Shown: positions 32,950 through 44,128, numbered from the stretch's first letter. The stretch: 64,000 nucleotides of DNA from Lampris incognitus (GCF_029633865.1 NC_079219.1:49675008-49739007); one strand, 5' to 3'. Numbers and translations are program-made. The notes: generated by a model from the letters alone, not told the origin.

Positions 32950-33635
32950 CTACATGAGATTTCTTAAAATGTGGAAAGCACTGACTCCTGCAGCCACAAA
33001 CATTTCACTTGCACTACACCATCTAGGTCTCTTAAGTAGTATTCTTATGGCATCATTATAAGCTACTGAAGTCTCTGTAAGCTTGCTTTTTTGTAGTTTG
33101 ACCACAGGTAGGCAGTATAGAGTGGTGTATATGCTCTGACCAGACATCTTCACTCCAACTGTACACACACTAAACTTGGGTGAGTGTTTGCTTGTGCATA
33201 CACCATGCGACCTATAAATATCAGCATCTGTAATTTGTTCTGTAATACAATGTCCAAGATGTTTTACCTTATTACAGACACCAAGATTATCATCAGACAA
33301 TTTGAAGTTAGGACATTTTAGACACTTGCCCTCTTTGGTTCTACAGATCAAGTCAATACTCCTACTGGCATTGTATTTGATATCATGCTCCACACCATAC
33401 ACAGAACATATAGTAAGGAGCTGCTGGAGACCAGTGCTACATGGACTAAGGACCACAGGATCATCTACATACATAATACAGTTCACTTGAGAATTACCAA
33501 CAATACACCCTGTGTTACAGGTTTTCAATTGCTCGGATAGCTCTTCAATATATAGATTAAAGAGAACTGGGGACAAACTTCCCCCTTGTCTGACACCATT
33601 GCTAACACCAAATGGGTCTGAGACACTATTGCCCC

Positions 33636-33710
<75 letters not shown>

Positions 33711-33787
33711 TAATTTTGGTTTTAGCTAAAGTAACAAACATTTTTGTTACACAACCAAAGGAGCTACGTGTAGTTTTTAATAGCAAC
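32950..33787 (-). mobile_element. Non-LTR retrotransposon fragment with (AC)n in the RT coding region
   Basis: A minus-strand open frame carries GVRQGGSLSPVLFNLYIEEL, then YVDDPVVLSPCSTGLQQLL (normally YADD; here A to V and a P in the following hydrophobic stretch), then KHLGHCI and AYNDAIRILLKRPRW. It is the same family as the fragment at 1-1041. A 69-bp perfect (AC)n at 33641-33709 is translated as alternating C and V just before the RT palm. The altered YADD context suggests it is inactive. Confidence 0.8.
33641..33709. repeat. (AC)n microsatellite
   Basis: A pure dinucleotide run of 34-35 units embedded in a LINE fragment. Confidence 0.95.
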
Positions 33788-33879
33788 CCAGCAACCCATT
33801 CTTAGTTATCTGCAAGACCTTAATAAAGATGAATTCTTCCCCCATAACTGCCTCATCCATGTCATGGTTGCATACCATT

Positions 33880-34110
33880 TAGAAGACAAAAGATTGTATT
33901 GGACATTGGACTAATTAATGGTCACACCCATATTTGCATATGAAACCTGTCATTAGTTTCGGTCGTTATGCAACTGTATTGTACTGTATTGTTTATAAGT
34001 ATGCAACTGTATTGTACTGTATTTGTTATAAGGGGTGGGGACACCTGCAGTCAGTTTAGACTGAAGGTGTCACATGAAATGTATCCTGATGAACTGATTT
34101 ACCTTCTTTG
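33880..34110 (-). mobile_element. Diverged relative of the 30585 MITE
   Basis: Shares the GTTATGCAACTGTA, TTATAAGGGGTGGGGACACC and TGATGAACTGATTTACC blocks with the interior and right arm of the 30585-31332 element; no complete inverted repeat remains. Confidence 0.5.
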
Positions 34111-34420
34111 AGCTGTATTGGATAGGTCCACAGATGAAGAAGTTTATCTCGGGGGCCAAAGGAAGCCTGGCCTCCCCATGAATATATTGTAATAAAGACA
34201 AAAAACATATATATATATTCCGTATTCCGGCGGCTGTCTTTAATGAGTTTTGCCATTTCCCTTGTTTTTCTTTTTGAGCTGGTGTAGCGAGTGAAACAAC
34301 GCCCTTCTGCGTGCATTACAATAGCCGGCTTTCCATTGCGGAACTTGAGCCCTAGAACTTAGATCTGGAACCTAAACACGAGGTCTTCAGTTCGTGTTGT
34401 TTTCCCACTTCCCGAGAGCC

Positions 34421-34651
34421 CTACTGTGTCACACACGTTTCGCACTCCAGCACAGTAGTTGGCAATAAGCATCGTCCAGTTGGTTTACAAACGAAATACA
34501 CTGAAGAAGCGGGAAATTTCACCAACGTCGTCATAACGTCATTTCTTAGGATGCCATCAAGCTGCTTCTGAATATCAGATTCGCAGTATATCGCGAGTAG
34601 CGCTTGGATCTCCTCTGTCGTCAAGTATCGTCTAGATTTGGGATTTTCCAT
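34421..34651 (-). pseudogene. Possible Myb/SANT-like remnant of a PIF/Harbinger element
   Basis: The minus-strand reading starts MENPKSRRYLTTEEIQALL and continues with SDIQKQLDGILRND, resembling the trihelix/Myb-like N-terminus (WT-EEV-LL...IQ-LEG--RN) of proteins accompanying Harbinger transposases. After about 40 residues the similarity stops and seems to continue in another frame, so it is broken. The CCGGCTTTCCATTGCGG sequence near 34325 looks like a MITE end. Weak evidence. Confidence 0.3.
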
Positions 34652-35022
34652 TTTTTGTTATATAAGAACTTGCAAGAAACGGTAACAAACTAGCTAGCAA
34701 ACGTTAGCTTGTAGCTAGCGATGCGATGGTTAAAATGGCGGCATTCACAAACGGTGAAATTCGCAGGACGTAGCCAAGACGTAAGGAACGTAATTCGTGC
34801 GTATGACGTACTTCCACCCTGAGCCCCGGGGCGCGAATTTCCGAAAGGTTGACGCTAGATCCAACGGGGGGTGGGCACGGAAGTAGACGTGATTGGTTGT
34901 TGCGTCGGCCAATAGACAGCGCGGAACCTCGAAGCGCACTAACTGCCAGACCGACAGACAGAGCAATAGTTGGGGCGAATTAAGTTAACGTTAGTTAGCT
35001 AGAGATAGCAATAGCGGTAGGA

Positions 35023-35043
35023 TTAGGGTTAGGGTTAGGGTTA
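35023..35043 (+). repeat. Interstitial telomeric repeat, (TTAGGG)3.5
   Basis: Three exact TTAGGG units plus TTA, in the loop of the surrounding palindrome. Confidence 0.9.
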
Positions 35044-35211
35044 CAGTACGATCTGGCAATGTTAAGGTCAGCTGTAAGCTAGCTAGCTAAATGTTTCAGT
35101 GCGCATCGTTTGTTTCAAGTCAGTGAGCTTCGAGGTTCCGCGCTGTGTACTGGCCGACGCAACAGCCAATCACGGCTACCTCCGTGCCTACACCCCGTTG
35201 GATCTGGCATC

Positions 35212-35346
35212 ATCCATCCATCCATTATCCAAACCGCTTATCCTGCTCTCTCAGCGTCGCGGGAATGCTGGAGCCTATCCCTGCAGTAACTGGGCGGCAG
35301 ACGGGGAGACACCTTGGACAGGTCGCCAAGCCGTCACAGGGATCTA
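35212..35346 (-). mobile_element. LINE 3'-end repeat with (GGAT)n tail, minus strand
   Basis: Starts CATCCATCCATCCATTATCC and contains the reverse of the family blocks (GGAGCCTATCCCTGCAG). It is inserted in the right arm of the palindrome between two GGATCT sequences. Confidence 0.8.
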
Positions 35347-35600
35347 GCGTCAACCTTTCCGAAATGCAGGGTGGCAGGGGAAGGCTCATTAAGTTCATTA
35401 ATATTAATAAAAGAAGCGCTACCTGATTGGCCGGTGAAACGTTGCCGCTCTGACGTTCACGTTGCTCCTGTCAAAGCACGTGATTCCTTCGTTGCACTGA
35501 CAATGCTTGGCTAGTGGAGCTACGTTAGCTCACATAAGTTATAACCGATCTTCGCCATTATACATATTTATCAAAACAACTACTTGCCCTATCTCTCTAT

Positions 35601-35895
35601 TGTAACGTGCACGGATAAATAGACTGTGGCGGTACCCGGGCTGCCCCCCGAATTCACTACATTGGCGTCAGAAGTGGGACGGTGAGACCGTGAGGCCATC
35701 GGAAGCGCGTGCGCCCGGAGGCGTGAAGGAGCTGATATGCTTAAGCGCGGGGACGCACTTCCCGAAGGAGGGGGGGGGGTAGGTGTAGCGTGCACTGATA
35801 AATAGACCCGCTTAGGCCTTGGCTAACGAGTCGGACCCTTTAGTCGACTGGTTATCGTAGTTGCCCGCGGTGCGGGAGAGACGGTAATCCTATCA
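35601..35895 (+). mobile_element. Truncated miniature LTR element (TRIM family)
   Basis: A 61-bp LTR-like piece TGTAACGTGCACGG...GAATTCACTACA (35601-35661) lacks the tRNA-like middle. It is followed at once by TTGGCGTCAGAAGTGGGACG, a typical gypsy primer-binding-site position. After about 100 bp a purine run GGAGGGGGGGGG (35767-35779) precedes a second LTR-like copy from 35784 (TGTAGCGTGCACTG) with A box TAGTCGACTGG and loop CCCGCGGTGCGGG; this copy lacks its 3' end. No coding region. Confidence 0.65.
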
Positions 35896-35899
35896 CCAC

Positions 35900-36685
35900 C
35901 ACAGATATACTGAAAACATATATTTATTATTTTCGCCATTATTTTCATAGGCGCAATAATGTACAGCAGACTAGTACTGGTTAGAAAGATGATGCATCAG
36001 CTTCAGTAACGTTACGAATTCTGCGGGGAGAGAGTGGAAGTAGCAGCATTTTGAGGATCTGACCCTTAAGGGGGTTCAACCTACAATAATTGTGAAATAT
36101 GTGTAACACAAACGTTATAATACATTCCCTTACAAAAAGTGCCTTCTGGCAAACGCTTGTGGCAAACGTCTAGCAAAGTTGCTGCAAGTTTATAATAAAT
36201 AAATATACTGTGGCAGGAATGAGGAAAAACACAGGAGACCAAGGCGAGTTTGATGTTTATTCCTCAACTCCAAAAACCAACTGCAGCAGGAATAACCCTG
36301 CACCGGCGTGCCACAATACCTATAATTTATGTAATAAATATTTATTTAATCGGGGGAACCTGTGTGTGTGTGTCTGTGTGTGTGTTTTGTTTTTGTTTTT
36401 TGTCGTTTTAATCACAATATTTACATGACCTGTGAATTCCATTTTTTAGAACTGGTATACGTATATATTAAAAAAAGGCATAGTCTGTGATTTATTTGAG
36501 TTTTTTTTTAAATCAGAATATTTAGGCCTACATAAACGTGCTGTTTTCGTTTTTTTTAATACAATACAGTTTATTTGCTCCTATGTTTGCCACCCAGGGA
36601 CACACTATCAGTCACACACTGAGAAAGAGAGTGTGGTACCGATCTTTTGGGCAATGCACTGCCCTCTTCTTTAACTCTGCCATAG
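35900..36685. other. Intergenic, nothing recognised
   Basis: A short (TG)n at about 36361-36384 and T-rich runs; no gene-like ORF. Confidence 0.5.
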
Positions 36686-38766
36686 TTATGATCTCTCCGG
36701 GCTCTTTTTAGGAGGTCGTCCCGTGATCAGTGCCTGTCTGCCTCCAAGTGGTACCTTCAGTCGAGCCACAGCTGAAGGTTGCACACCAATTGCTGTGCTC
36801 ATTTGCAGGCATTTCCTTGCCCGCATTTTTAGTAGTTTGGCTGAAGTGGCCGCACCAATTGGTTTTCCAAATGTGGACAGCACTGAAATCAGTGCACTGT
36901 CGGTCGTAATCTTTTCATAAGAGGAGACAACAGATTTTATGGGTGCCTGGAATGTTTCATCCTGTCTCAGTTTCTCCAACAGCCCCTCAACCATACTTTT
37001 GAGGCAATCCTCAAGATGCTGTCTTTGACTGGCTGATCCTTCTCCAAGTGGTGAGCCTTCTGCAGGTGGTGAGCCTTCTCCAGGTGGTGAGCCTTCTCCA
37101 GGTGGTGATCCTTCTCCAGGTGGTGAGCCTTCTGCAGGTGGTGAGCCTTCTCCAGGTGGTGATCCTTCTGCAGGTGGTGAGCCTTCTCCAGGTGGTGAGC
37201 CTTCTGCAGGTAGTGAGCCTTCTGCAGGTGGTGAGCCTTCTGCGGGTGGTGAGCCTTCTCCAGGTGGTGATCCTTCTCCAGGTGGTGAGCCTTCTGCAGG
37301 TGGTGAGCCTTCTCCAGGTGGTGATCCTTCTGCAGGTGGTGAGCCTTCTCCAGGTGGTGAGCCTTCTGCAGGTAGTGAGCCTTCTGCAGGTGGTGAGCCT
37401 TCTGCGGGTGGTGAGCCTTCTCCAGGTGGTGATCCTTCTCCAGGTGGTGGTCCTTCTCCAGGTGGTGAGCCTTCTGCAGGTAGTGAGCCTTCTCCAGGTG
37501 GTGAGCCTTCTGCAGGTGTTTAGCCACTTTGCTCTTGGGTGCCTATTTGACAAGGGCACAGAGTCTTAATCTCAGATCGTATTTGTATGTGTTACATGAA
37601 ACACTGCATATGACTCATAAACACTGCACAGGTCTTGCCATTAAGGCAAATTTGTCTCTGGCAATTTGTGTCTTTTACTGTTTTGGATTGGTGTATTCCC
37701 TGCCTGCCTACTGGCCCCTGCAGGCCACTGAACAGTTTAATCAGCTGGCCCAAGGTCGTCTAGAGTGTTGAAACTGGTAATGTCAAGCCCTTCTGCACAA
37801 AACTCACTTGCAATGGATGGAGTTTCCTCAAAGATTTCCTCCCTCTCAAACTCCAAATCCATAAACCAGTTGTCTGGTACGTTGAGCTTTCCTTTTTGGA
37901 CAGACAAGGGGAGAGGTACACAGAAGTCATGAAGTAAGCAGTACAGTTTTTTGTTGGTTTTTGTTTTGTTTTTGTTTTTTGTGTAAGATATCGGGCAGTA
38001 ATGAGACTGTGGTCTCACAACAAAAGGTTAACACCACTATAGTATTCATTCCCTTGCAACTTTGACTTTAACTTTAATGTTCTGTTTTATATTCTTTTAT
38101 CAACTCAAAGCTTACATGTAGTAATGTAGTTACAAATGTAATTTGTACAAATGTGCACATTTTGCACTAATGCAAACACTTCATCAGGGCCAGGACTATC
38201 TCAGAATAAGAAAGCTGTTGACATTCCCAGAGAAGCAACCTAGGCACTATACCTGTGGCAATCTCATAAAACAACTTCCTTGCAGTGGGTGAGGTGACTG
38301 GAAAGAAGGCGCTGCCTTGCAGCTTGAAGGCCTGCATCACTGCATGCTGGTGCTTGCAAGGAGCACCACTGTTGCCATCTGGACAGGTGCATGTGCCCAT
38401 AGACACATTCACCAGGTACATGGCATCTGTTGATGCACTGGGAATGGTATAGTTTGACTCGTCTTCCTACAATATGAAAAAAGAGAAGAATGTTGAATGT
38501 CATATTACAAACATTGTTTGTTGTGAACCATACAATATGAGCAAATATGCATTCAAAATACACACCTTGACAATTCTGTTAGCACTCATGATGCCTTTGA
38601 ATTTAGGCTGCTGCTTTGTGGCCCTGTTGTTTGCCACATCCATCAATCTTCTCACATAGTATGCCTCCAGCCTGGTTGTGATGAAGTCTACCAGTTGTGT
38701 GACATTGTAGGCCTTCAGTCTATAAAATGTGGTAGGGAGGTAGTTCTCAATCCAGCAACTCCACAG
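36686..38766 (-). pseudogene. SWIM-zinc-finger protein gene remnant, cut by a gypsy element
   Basis: Minus-strand coding blocks: 38566-38766 (ENYLPTTFYRLKAYNVTQ..., ending at a GTGTGT donor), 38254-38466 (acceptor TTGTAG; SWIM finger CTCPDGNSGAPCKHQH, a CxC...CxH pattern), about 37739-37890 (acidic segment ending DLGPAD then stop), and 36686-37520 (hexapeptide repeat then a conserved-looking end with IGVQPSAVARLK and GRPPKKS). SWIM fingers of this type occur in transposase-derived and other DNA-binding proteins. The N-terminal part stops at 38766, where a gypsy integrase begins, and no continuous frame joins the third and fourth blocks. It may be a recently broken gene; function unknown. Confidence 0.55.
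37036..37520 (-). repeat. 18-bp coding minisatellite, about 27 units
   Basis: The plus-strand unit is GGTGGTGAGCCTTCTCCA with A/C variation (CCA/GCA/GCG; GAG/GAT). In the minus-strand frame that continues without a stop into the 36686-36994 coding block, the unit encodes the hexapeptide SPPGEG/SPPAEG. A block of nine units (162 bp, starting about 37145) is repeated at about 37307. The two other minus frames, and one on the plus strand, are also open but encode implausible peptides. Confidence 0.9.
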
Positions 38767-39686
38767 TACTTTTCAGTTGCGCAAACAGTTGGTTTTCAAA
38801 TTCACCACCCTGATCATGGTGTATTCTTTTTGGGGAACCAAATCTTAGAGCATAGTTGTTAAAGTTTTTTATCTGCAGCTGTTTTACCTGATTTTGAAGT
38901 CGTGGCATACGCCTGAGCAAAGCGTGTAAAATGATTGATGATGACAAGAATGTATTCATAACCACCCTTGCATTTGTCAAGGTGGAGAAAATCAACAAAG
39001 ACTAGTTCAAACGGCTGGGTGCTGGTGATGTTAGTCAGTGGCGCTCTTGTCTCACGGCATGGCTTCTTCTATTTAAGACACGAACATCTTCTCATTACAT
39101 AATCCTCTATCTCTTTTTGCATATAGGGTCAGTAAAACCGGTCCAGTATGAGTGACACTGTTCTGTCCACACCTTGGTGGCCCATCTCATTATGGAGTTC
39201 CCTTAGTGCTGTATTTTTGTGTTTTTCTGGTAGAACTAGCTGTTTTCTGTTGACTGTTTTTCTGTACAAGACTCCATCACTGCTCATCTCTAATTTGTCC
39301 CATTCTCTGAGGAGGCGGGTGACCTGAGAGGTGAGTTTCAGTTCTGGACCTGATGGCTTTTGTTCTGATAATTTATACTGAATCACAGGTCCAATAGTTG
39401 AATCACTCCTCTGATCCTGATTGATCTGCCCTATTGCCAGTGGAATGACAGGTGTGTCTGTACTTACTGTTGCACACATGGCTGAGATGCCCATGGACCA
39501 TGACACACTGAATTCATCCTGATTTTCAACTACCTGTGAAGCCACTCCAATGAAATCATATGACTTTTCTTCTGAGCACTCTTTCATAAATGTCTCCATA
39601 TCTATGGGCATCCTGGACAGACTGTCTGCATCAATATTTTCCTTACCAGGGCGATATTTAATCGTGAAGTGGCAATCTGCCAGTTC

Positions 39687-40172
39687 TCATACCCATCTGC
39701 ACCCTGTTGCATTCAGTTTAGCGGTAGACAGTACATATGTGAGCGGATTATTGTTGCTATAAACTGTGAAAAATGACGCATAGTAGAGGTAATCGCGAAA
39801 CTTTTCTGTGATCACCCACTTGAGGGCTAGAAACTCTAATTTACCTGAATGCAGGTGATAATTTTTCTCAGCTGCACTCAAAGAACGAGAGCCATAGGCA
39901 ATCACACAAAGCTTTCCATTCTGCTTTTGGCACAATACGGCACCTAATCCCTGGCTCGATGCATCAGTATGGAGAATAAATGGTTGTGAGAATTCTGGAA
40001 AGCCTAGAACAGGAGGCTGGGTTAGACAGTCTATCAACTGCTCTAAGATTGACTGATGCATGTCGGACCACTCAATAGGTGTACTGGATGGAACTCCTCT
40101 GCTGTTTTGTTTACCACTTTCTCCTTTTGTTTTGCAGGGTGTCAGTTTCTGCAGGTCCTTTGAGCAAGTCAT
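39687..40172 (-). pseudogene. gypsy RNase H segment
   Basis: Open minus-strand segment of the degenerate element; HTDASSQGLGAVLCQ carries one catalytic Asp, and YGSRSLSAAEKNYH is the standard following block. The TDNNPLTYV motif has become YSNNNPLTYVL, losing an Asp. Confidence 0.8.
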
Positions 40173-41125
40173 ACAGAGGGTTGGCAGTTCGCGAAAAGTC
40201 CTTGATATACTGTCTGTAATAACTTAACAGTCCTAGCACTGCTCTTAACTCACCAACGGTACGTGGCTGTTTGTTTTTCAGAGCTGTCACTGCGGCAGTA
40301 TCTGCGGGGTCTATCCTGTTGCCCTCTGCAGACACAATCCTGCCAAGGTACCATACTTCCTCCTTAAACAGGTCCCACTTCCTGGGTTTTGGTTTTATCC
40401 CATGCTCTCTCAGTCACTGAAGTACTTTCCTCACATCAGTAACATGGTCCTCAAATGTTCTGCCAAACACAAGGACATCATCAAGGTAAGGCACACATAT
40501 TTTGTTTCTTAACCCCTCAAAGCACTCATCCATGCAGCACTGAAATGCTGCGGGCGCATTCATTAGTCCAAATGGGATTCAGACCCACTCATATAGGCCC
40601 CAGGGGGTAACAAAGGCTGTGAGATGTTTACTGTCCTTGCCCATGAACCCCTGGTGATATGCCTTACCCTGGTACAGCAGCAGTGAAAAGAGTATGTTTC
40701 CACCCAGACTGTCCATAATGTCCTGTACTCTGGGGATGGGGTGGCGATCTGGATGAGTTTTTTCTGTTGAGCCCCCTGTAATCAATACATAAGTGCAATG
40801 TACCGTCTTTTTTCCTCACACAGACTACTGGGGAAGAGTAGGATGAAGTTGATTTTTCAACCCATCCCTACGCTATCAGGTCCTGTAAGTAGTCTTTCAT
40901 TTCTTGGTATAGGGGCTTTGGGACAGACAGATATGTTTGTGACACTGGCTCATTGTCTTTCAGCGAAATGTTCATTTGCAGTTTTTCCACACAGTCTATA
41001 TCATCATTGGACCTTGAGAATGACTGTGACTCTTCTCTTAGCATTGGACTTACAACTGTCCTTTGATGTTCATTCAGGTGAGTGAGGTCAACAGGAGGAT
41101 CCCATTGCTCATCTGTGGGTGTGTC

Positions 41126-41764
41126 CTAACTGGAGCTCTTAGCCTGGACTTTGTGGACTGATGCAGTAGGTGGGCAATCTGGTTTGAATATATTTGCAGG
41201 ATATACTGATCTGACAGACTGTACTGTTCCAATAACAGTTCTTCCTGGCAAGGTGATGTCACAGCTGGTTGGATTTTGCACACTGACAACAATGTTTGGG
41301 GTCATACCTGCCTTCACGGATACTAGAGTGTCGCAAAACTCAAGTCCTTCAGGCCACTGTGGGTTCTCCTGTGGCTCAAAAATCAGTGTCTTGTCCTCCT
41401 TGAAAGGTGGAGCCTGTACTCGGCACTCAATCTGGATGGAGCTGCATTTAGGCACACTGACTCTCTCATTTACTGTTCTCACCCTGTGTTCGTATGGCTG
41501 CCCTGCACTCATTACATTAATAAAGGCTTTTGCTTTATTCTTTCTGAGGTGAGGGAAAGCTATCATCACTGTTTTCAAGAGTTTTTCTTTGTCTCTATGT
41601 TTTGACTGATCCAGTATACTGTTTACTACGAGTTGCTCAATGACATTAAAGCCAATGATGGGACAAGGCTGCTGATTACCTTTTAGCACTAGCATGGGTA
41701 TGTACAGCTCTTTATCATTAGCAGCAAGTTTAAAGCTAACCTCCAGCCAACCAGTGTATGGCAT
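41126..41764 (-). pseudogene. gypsy protease-to-RT linker segment
   Basis: A 212-residue open segment with PCPIIGFNVIEQLV and repeated beta-rich stretches, as found between the protease and RT of fish gypsy polyproteins; the N-terminal catalytic part of the protease is beyond a stop. Confidence 0.6.
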
Positions 41765-42431
41765 TTCTGTTCCATTGGCTACCTCAATGTGTAAGGGGTC
41801 AAGCAGGTCAATTAGCTCCGCTACATCTTAACTTGACGTCAGGGAGGTGATGCTCCTTCCAGGCCTCGTCTATAGCACAATTTTGTGAGCCTGTGTCCCA
41901 AAGGGCCTGAATTTGTTGTTTGTGGAGAAAACATCTGATGATACACTTCTTCCCTACCAGCTCTCTTACAGTGGATGGTTTAACTGAATTTTCCTATGCT
42001 TAGACTCCTCACATGGCTGCATTTCCTGTCTATGGATGGCTGAACATGTATATGGCTTACGATGATATTTATGTGTAGGCCAGTGTGTCTGTTGGCATAG
42101 TTTTGAGCAATACAATGCAGTTTTACAGACGAAACAACATTTTAGTTCCTGACTTTCTTTCTTTTGTCCACAACTAGCAGAATGGTGGGACCTATCTAGA
42201 CTACTGGTTGCCCCTTGTCCCGTGGGAGCAACCCCTATTAGTTTAAAGGGCTCTCCCTGGCTGGTCTCTGTATCTTACATCCAGCACGGTAATGCTCACT
42301 ACTTCCACACCTGATGCAGTGCTGACAGTATTGCTCACCTGCCAGAATGCAAGCAAAACACCTAGGGCGGGGACATGGTGCTGGGTAGTACCACTGTGGT
42401 GCGAACCTTTGTTGGAACTGAGCTGTTTCCC

Positions 42432-43799
42432 TCACATGTCCAGGTCCTGGTGCCGGTCGGTACTCTTGCACTGCTGCTGGTGGCTGCGGGTGATAAAACT
42501 GAATATGGGTTTGTTCAGTATTACATGAGGAAGGCTGAGGAGGTGCAGACGTTCCCTGATGTGTGAAACTTCAGCTCTCGGGTCTTTTAGCAGCACCATG
42601 TCAGAGCGGATTTCTTTGATTTCTGAGAGCAGATCAGGGGAAAGAGTGACCGTGCTTTGCTGGGTGGGGTTTTTCTTCTCAACTGGGGGTTCACTAGGCT
42701 GGACAGTGTTCACATTAGTTACTCGTGATGGGGCTGAATGTTTCTTTTTGTCCTGTCTTTCCTTTTCATTAGCGCATGCAATGTTCACCTTTTCCAGCAA
42801 CAACTCATCTGATGTATTTGTCTGCAGAAGGTAAGGCTGTAGATCACTTTTAATATTGTCATTCTGCAGGCCAGTCAGGACAGTATGCATGAAAAGACTC
42901 TGGGCTAATGCTGGATCATATTTGAGGCTTGATTCAACTTCCAGGGAAGCGAACAGAATTTTCTGCCTCAGGTCCATTGCTCTGATCAGGAAATTTTGAG
43001 GTGTTTCTTTACTACCCTGGACCTCAGAGGTAAGTTGTTTGTATAACTCTGTGACACTTTATCCAAAGGAGTTGAATCAAGTGCAACTGGACTTGAGATC
43101 AAGTCAAGTTGCACTTGATTCAACTCCTTTGGATAACCATGACCTGGATGAATGAGAACATTCACAGACATCTGTGGCACTTCTCTCTTGATGATGAGAC
43201 CCGAGGATTCTCCGAAGGGCAGGCAGTGTAAGGTTTTCTTTTCCTTCAAGATAACTCCTTAACTGCAGACCTGGTGTGATGGTTACTGCATCTGTGACCT
43301 CAGACTCTGGGTAGCCTTTGCTGAGCCCATTTTCAATCTGCCTAGCCAGACTAGAAAAGGTGAGTCTATCTTTTTGTCCAGGCTCCCCTATTTGGCCTGC
43401 TATCTTAAAATCTTTGCGCCACAGAGAGCCATTTGGTGATACTGGATCCATTGTCTTTACTGGGGTGCTTGAACGCAGAGGGGAGTTCATGCTATTTTTC
43501 ATCAGGTCATGCATTGCTCACTCCTTTTCTCTTAATGACAGCCTTAGTGCCTCTACCTCCCTCTGGAATCTTTCCTGTTCTTCAATTTGATGCAGGATTT
43601 CACATGCACTCTGTCCTTTGGCCATTTGCACTTTATCAATGATGTCCTGAACATTGAGGAGGTCAGACATACCTTCATCCTCTAGGTCAGCTAGTTCTTC
43701 CCATTCAAGGCATTTTATGATGTGTGAGACTAACTGACTGCGTGTTTTACCAGTCACATGCTCTTTTTCTGATCCTGAGATTTTAAGTGCATTGCACAC
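42432..43799 (-). pseudogene. gypsy Gag remnant
   Basis: Three overlapping open segments (43799-43518, 43514-43104, 42977-42432) carry helical, charged Gag-like sequence without a clear marker. The next segment (42471-42238) has CFACILAGEQYCQHCIRCG cysteine clusters. The hairpin insert at 43060-43170 splits it. Confidence 0.6.
43048..43182 (-). mobile_element. Second copy of the small hairpin element, 12-bp target duplication
   Basis: The 111-bp insert 43060-43170 is flanked by TCTGTGACACTT (43048-43059) and TCTGTGGCACTT (43171-43182), one mismatch. Sequence is the reverse-oriented homologue of 19383-19507: TATCCAAAGGAGTTGAATC ... GGATAACCATGACCTGGATG ... TTCACAGACA. Confidence 0.8.
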
Positions 43800-44128
43800 T
43801 TTAATCAGCTGCTCAACCGTCAGTTTATACAGTGTTTCTTTAATTTCCAGCTGCAGCTTTTCTAATTCACACTCCGTTTTATCAGGGGAGTTAACATAAG
43901 CAGTGTAATGAGGGTTTACCTGGCTTGATTGGTTTTTTACTGCTCCCTAGTGGTCACGTTTGCTCACTTCATGATACAAGTCACCAATGCTTGTCGGACA
44001 ACCACCTCCGTTGCTTTGCTGGGCTCCTTTCTGATGCCTGGGTAGTTAGGAGGGATGATCAACCAGAGGATTTCTCTTACAGGTCAGGGACGGTCCTCAA
44101 GTTAAACATCCCAGCGGTGCCTCCAAAA

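Larger units (their letters stand above)
34835..35375. repeat. Imperfect palindrome with telomeric repeats in its loop
   Basis: The left arm (about 34838-34945) contains TTTCCGAAAGGTTGACGCT, AGATCCAACGGGG and CGCGGAACCTCGAAGC. The right arm repeats these as reverse complement from GCTTCGAGGTTCCGCG (about 35128) to AGCGTCAACCTTTCCGAAAT (about 35365). The right arm is interrupted by a minus-strand LINE 3' end (35212-35346) flanked by GGATCT on both sides. The loop holds 35023-35043 TTAGGG repeats. Confidence 0.8.

Noticed and set aside
37011-37569. Three long frames over the 18-bp array (KAHHLQ-, TTWRRL- and VVSLLQ-type repeats)
   Set aside because: Same array artefact; the only frame continuous with a conserved-looking domain is the SPPxEG one.
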